The translations under genes and the position numbers were made by a program. The notes under the pieces are model-generated. The model had not been told where the DNA came from. It worked only from the letters and a program-made list of their open reading frames with translations, and made no database searches. Shown piece by piece: positions 6,126 to 6,230 of a stretch of DNA of 6,230 bases (position 1 is the stretch's first letter; every line of letters begins with the position of its first letter). This DNA is from an uncultured Clostridia bacterium (GTDB taxonomy: Bacteria; Bacillota; Clostridia; UMGS1883): contig CANRHW010000093.1 of assembly GCA_947630525.1 (NCBI GenBank), positions 1 to 6,230 of the forward strand, written 5' to 3'.

Positions 6126-6230
6126 ACGAAAATCAGCTCGCGCAGGCGGCAGAAAAACAGGCGAAGCCTGTCTTCCGCCGAGCAAGCCCTCCCGACGGCG
6201 TACAGAGGTACGCCGAGGGTGATTTTTGTT
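6126..6230 (+). repeat. Three-way-junction palindromic element, cut by the window edge
   Basis: A closing helix pairs 6126-6135 with 6220-6229 (ten pairs, one G-U). Inside it, arm 1 pairs GCTC (6136-6139) with GAGC (6180-6183), GGCGG (6145-6149) with CCGCC (6175-6179), and ACAGGC (6157-6162) with GCCTGT (6166-6171). Arm 2 pairs CCCT (6187-6190) with AGGG (6216-6219) and CGGCGTAC (6196-6203) with GTACGCCG (6208-6215), with loop AGAG. Only three bases (6184-6186) join the arms. No reading frame is apparent. It may be a dispersed repeat (REP- or MITE-like) or a structured RNA, and probably continues past 6230. Confidence 0.6.
6187..6230 (+). terminator. Hairpin with T-tract, possible terminator of the unknown gene
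   Basis: Arm 2 of the folded element is an eight-pair GC-rich stem with AGAG loop, extended by CCCT/AGGG, and is followed by TGATTTTTGTT. That is an acceptable intrinsic terminator for + strand transcripts from the gene ending at 6055. The T-run is also claimed by the closing helix of the larger fold, so the terminator role is tentative. Confidence 0.4.

Overview
The window looks like ordinary core chromosome from a spore-forming, fairly GC-balanced Firmicute, most likely of class Clostridia. The evidence is a sporulation protein of the YtfJ/GerW family, the SMC-partner genes scpA and scpB, AGGAGG-type ribosome binding sites, and TTG used as an alternative start codon. No plasmid, phage or CRISPR genes are visible.

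Layout: the left edge (1-795, + strand) is the C-terminal synthetase domain of a glutamine-hydrolysing asparagine synthase whose start lies outside the window. It converges on a six-gene minus-strand operon (882-5380), and a perfect 18-bp hairpin (816-857) sits between the two stops. In transcription order the operon is lysA (diaminopimelate decarboxylase), an M50 site-2-type membrane protease, scpA, scpB, a membrane-anchored DUF2953/YtfI-like protein, and ytfJ. A good sigma-A type promoter with an extended -10 lies just upstream of lysA. From the protease gene onward the genes overlap or abut by a few bases (TGATG, a 17-base overlap, TAG-TTG, ATGA), so translation is probably coupled. The operon joins the last step of lysine synthesis, which also consumes the cell-wall precursor diaminopimelate, with chromosome condensation/segregation and spore functions.

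Divergent from lysA, on the + strand, is one gene of unknown function (about 5612-6055). It encodes a 147-residue, probably all-helical protein with an internal repeat. Before it lies an 89-base segment (5493-5581) that can fold into one long nested hairpin. After it, the last 175 bases hold no gene. They contain two near-copies of a TGGGGCTGT...TCGC sequence and then a segment (6126-6230) that folds cleanly into a closed three-way junction cut by the window edge; this looks like part of a dispersed repeat element or structured RNA.

The coding genes are conventional. The non-coding parts worth a second look are the structured repeat at the right edge and the folded leader of the unknown gene. 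I see no convincing new multi-gene system.
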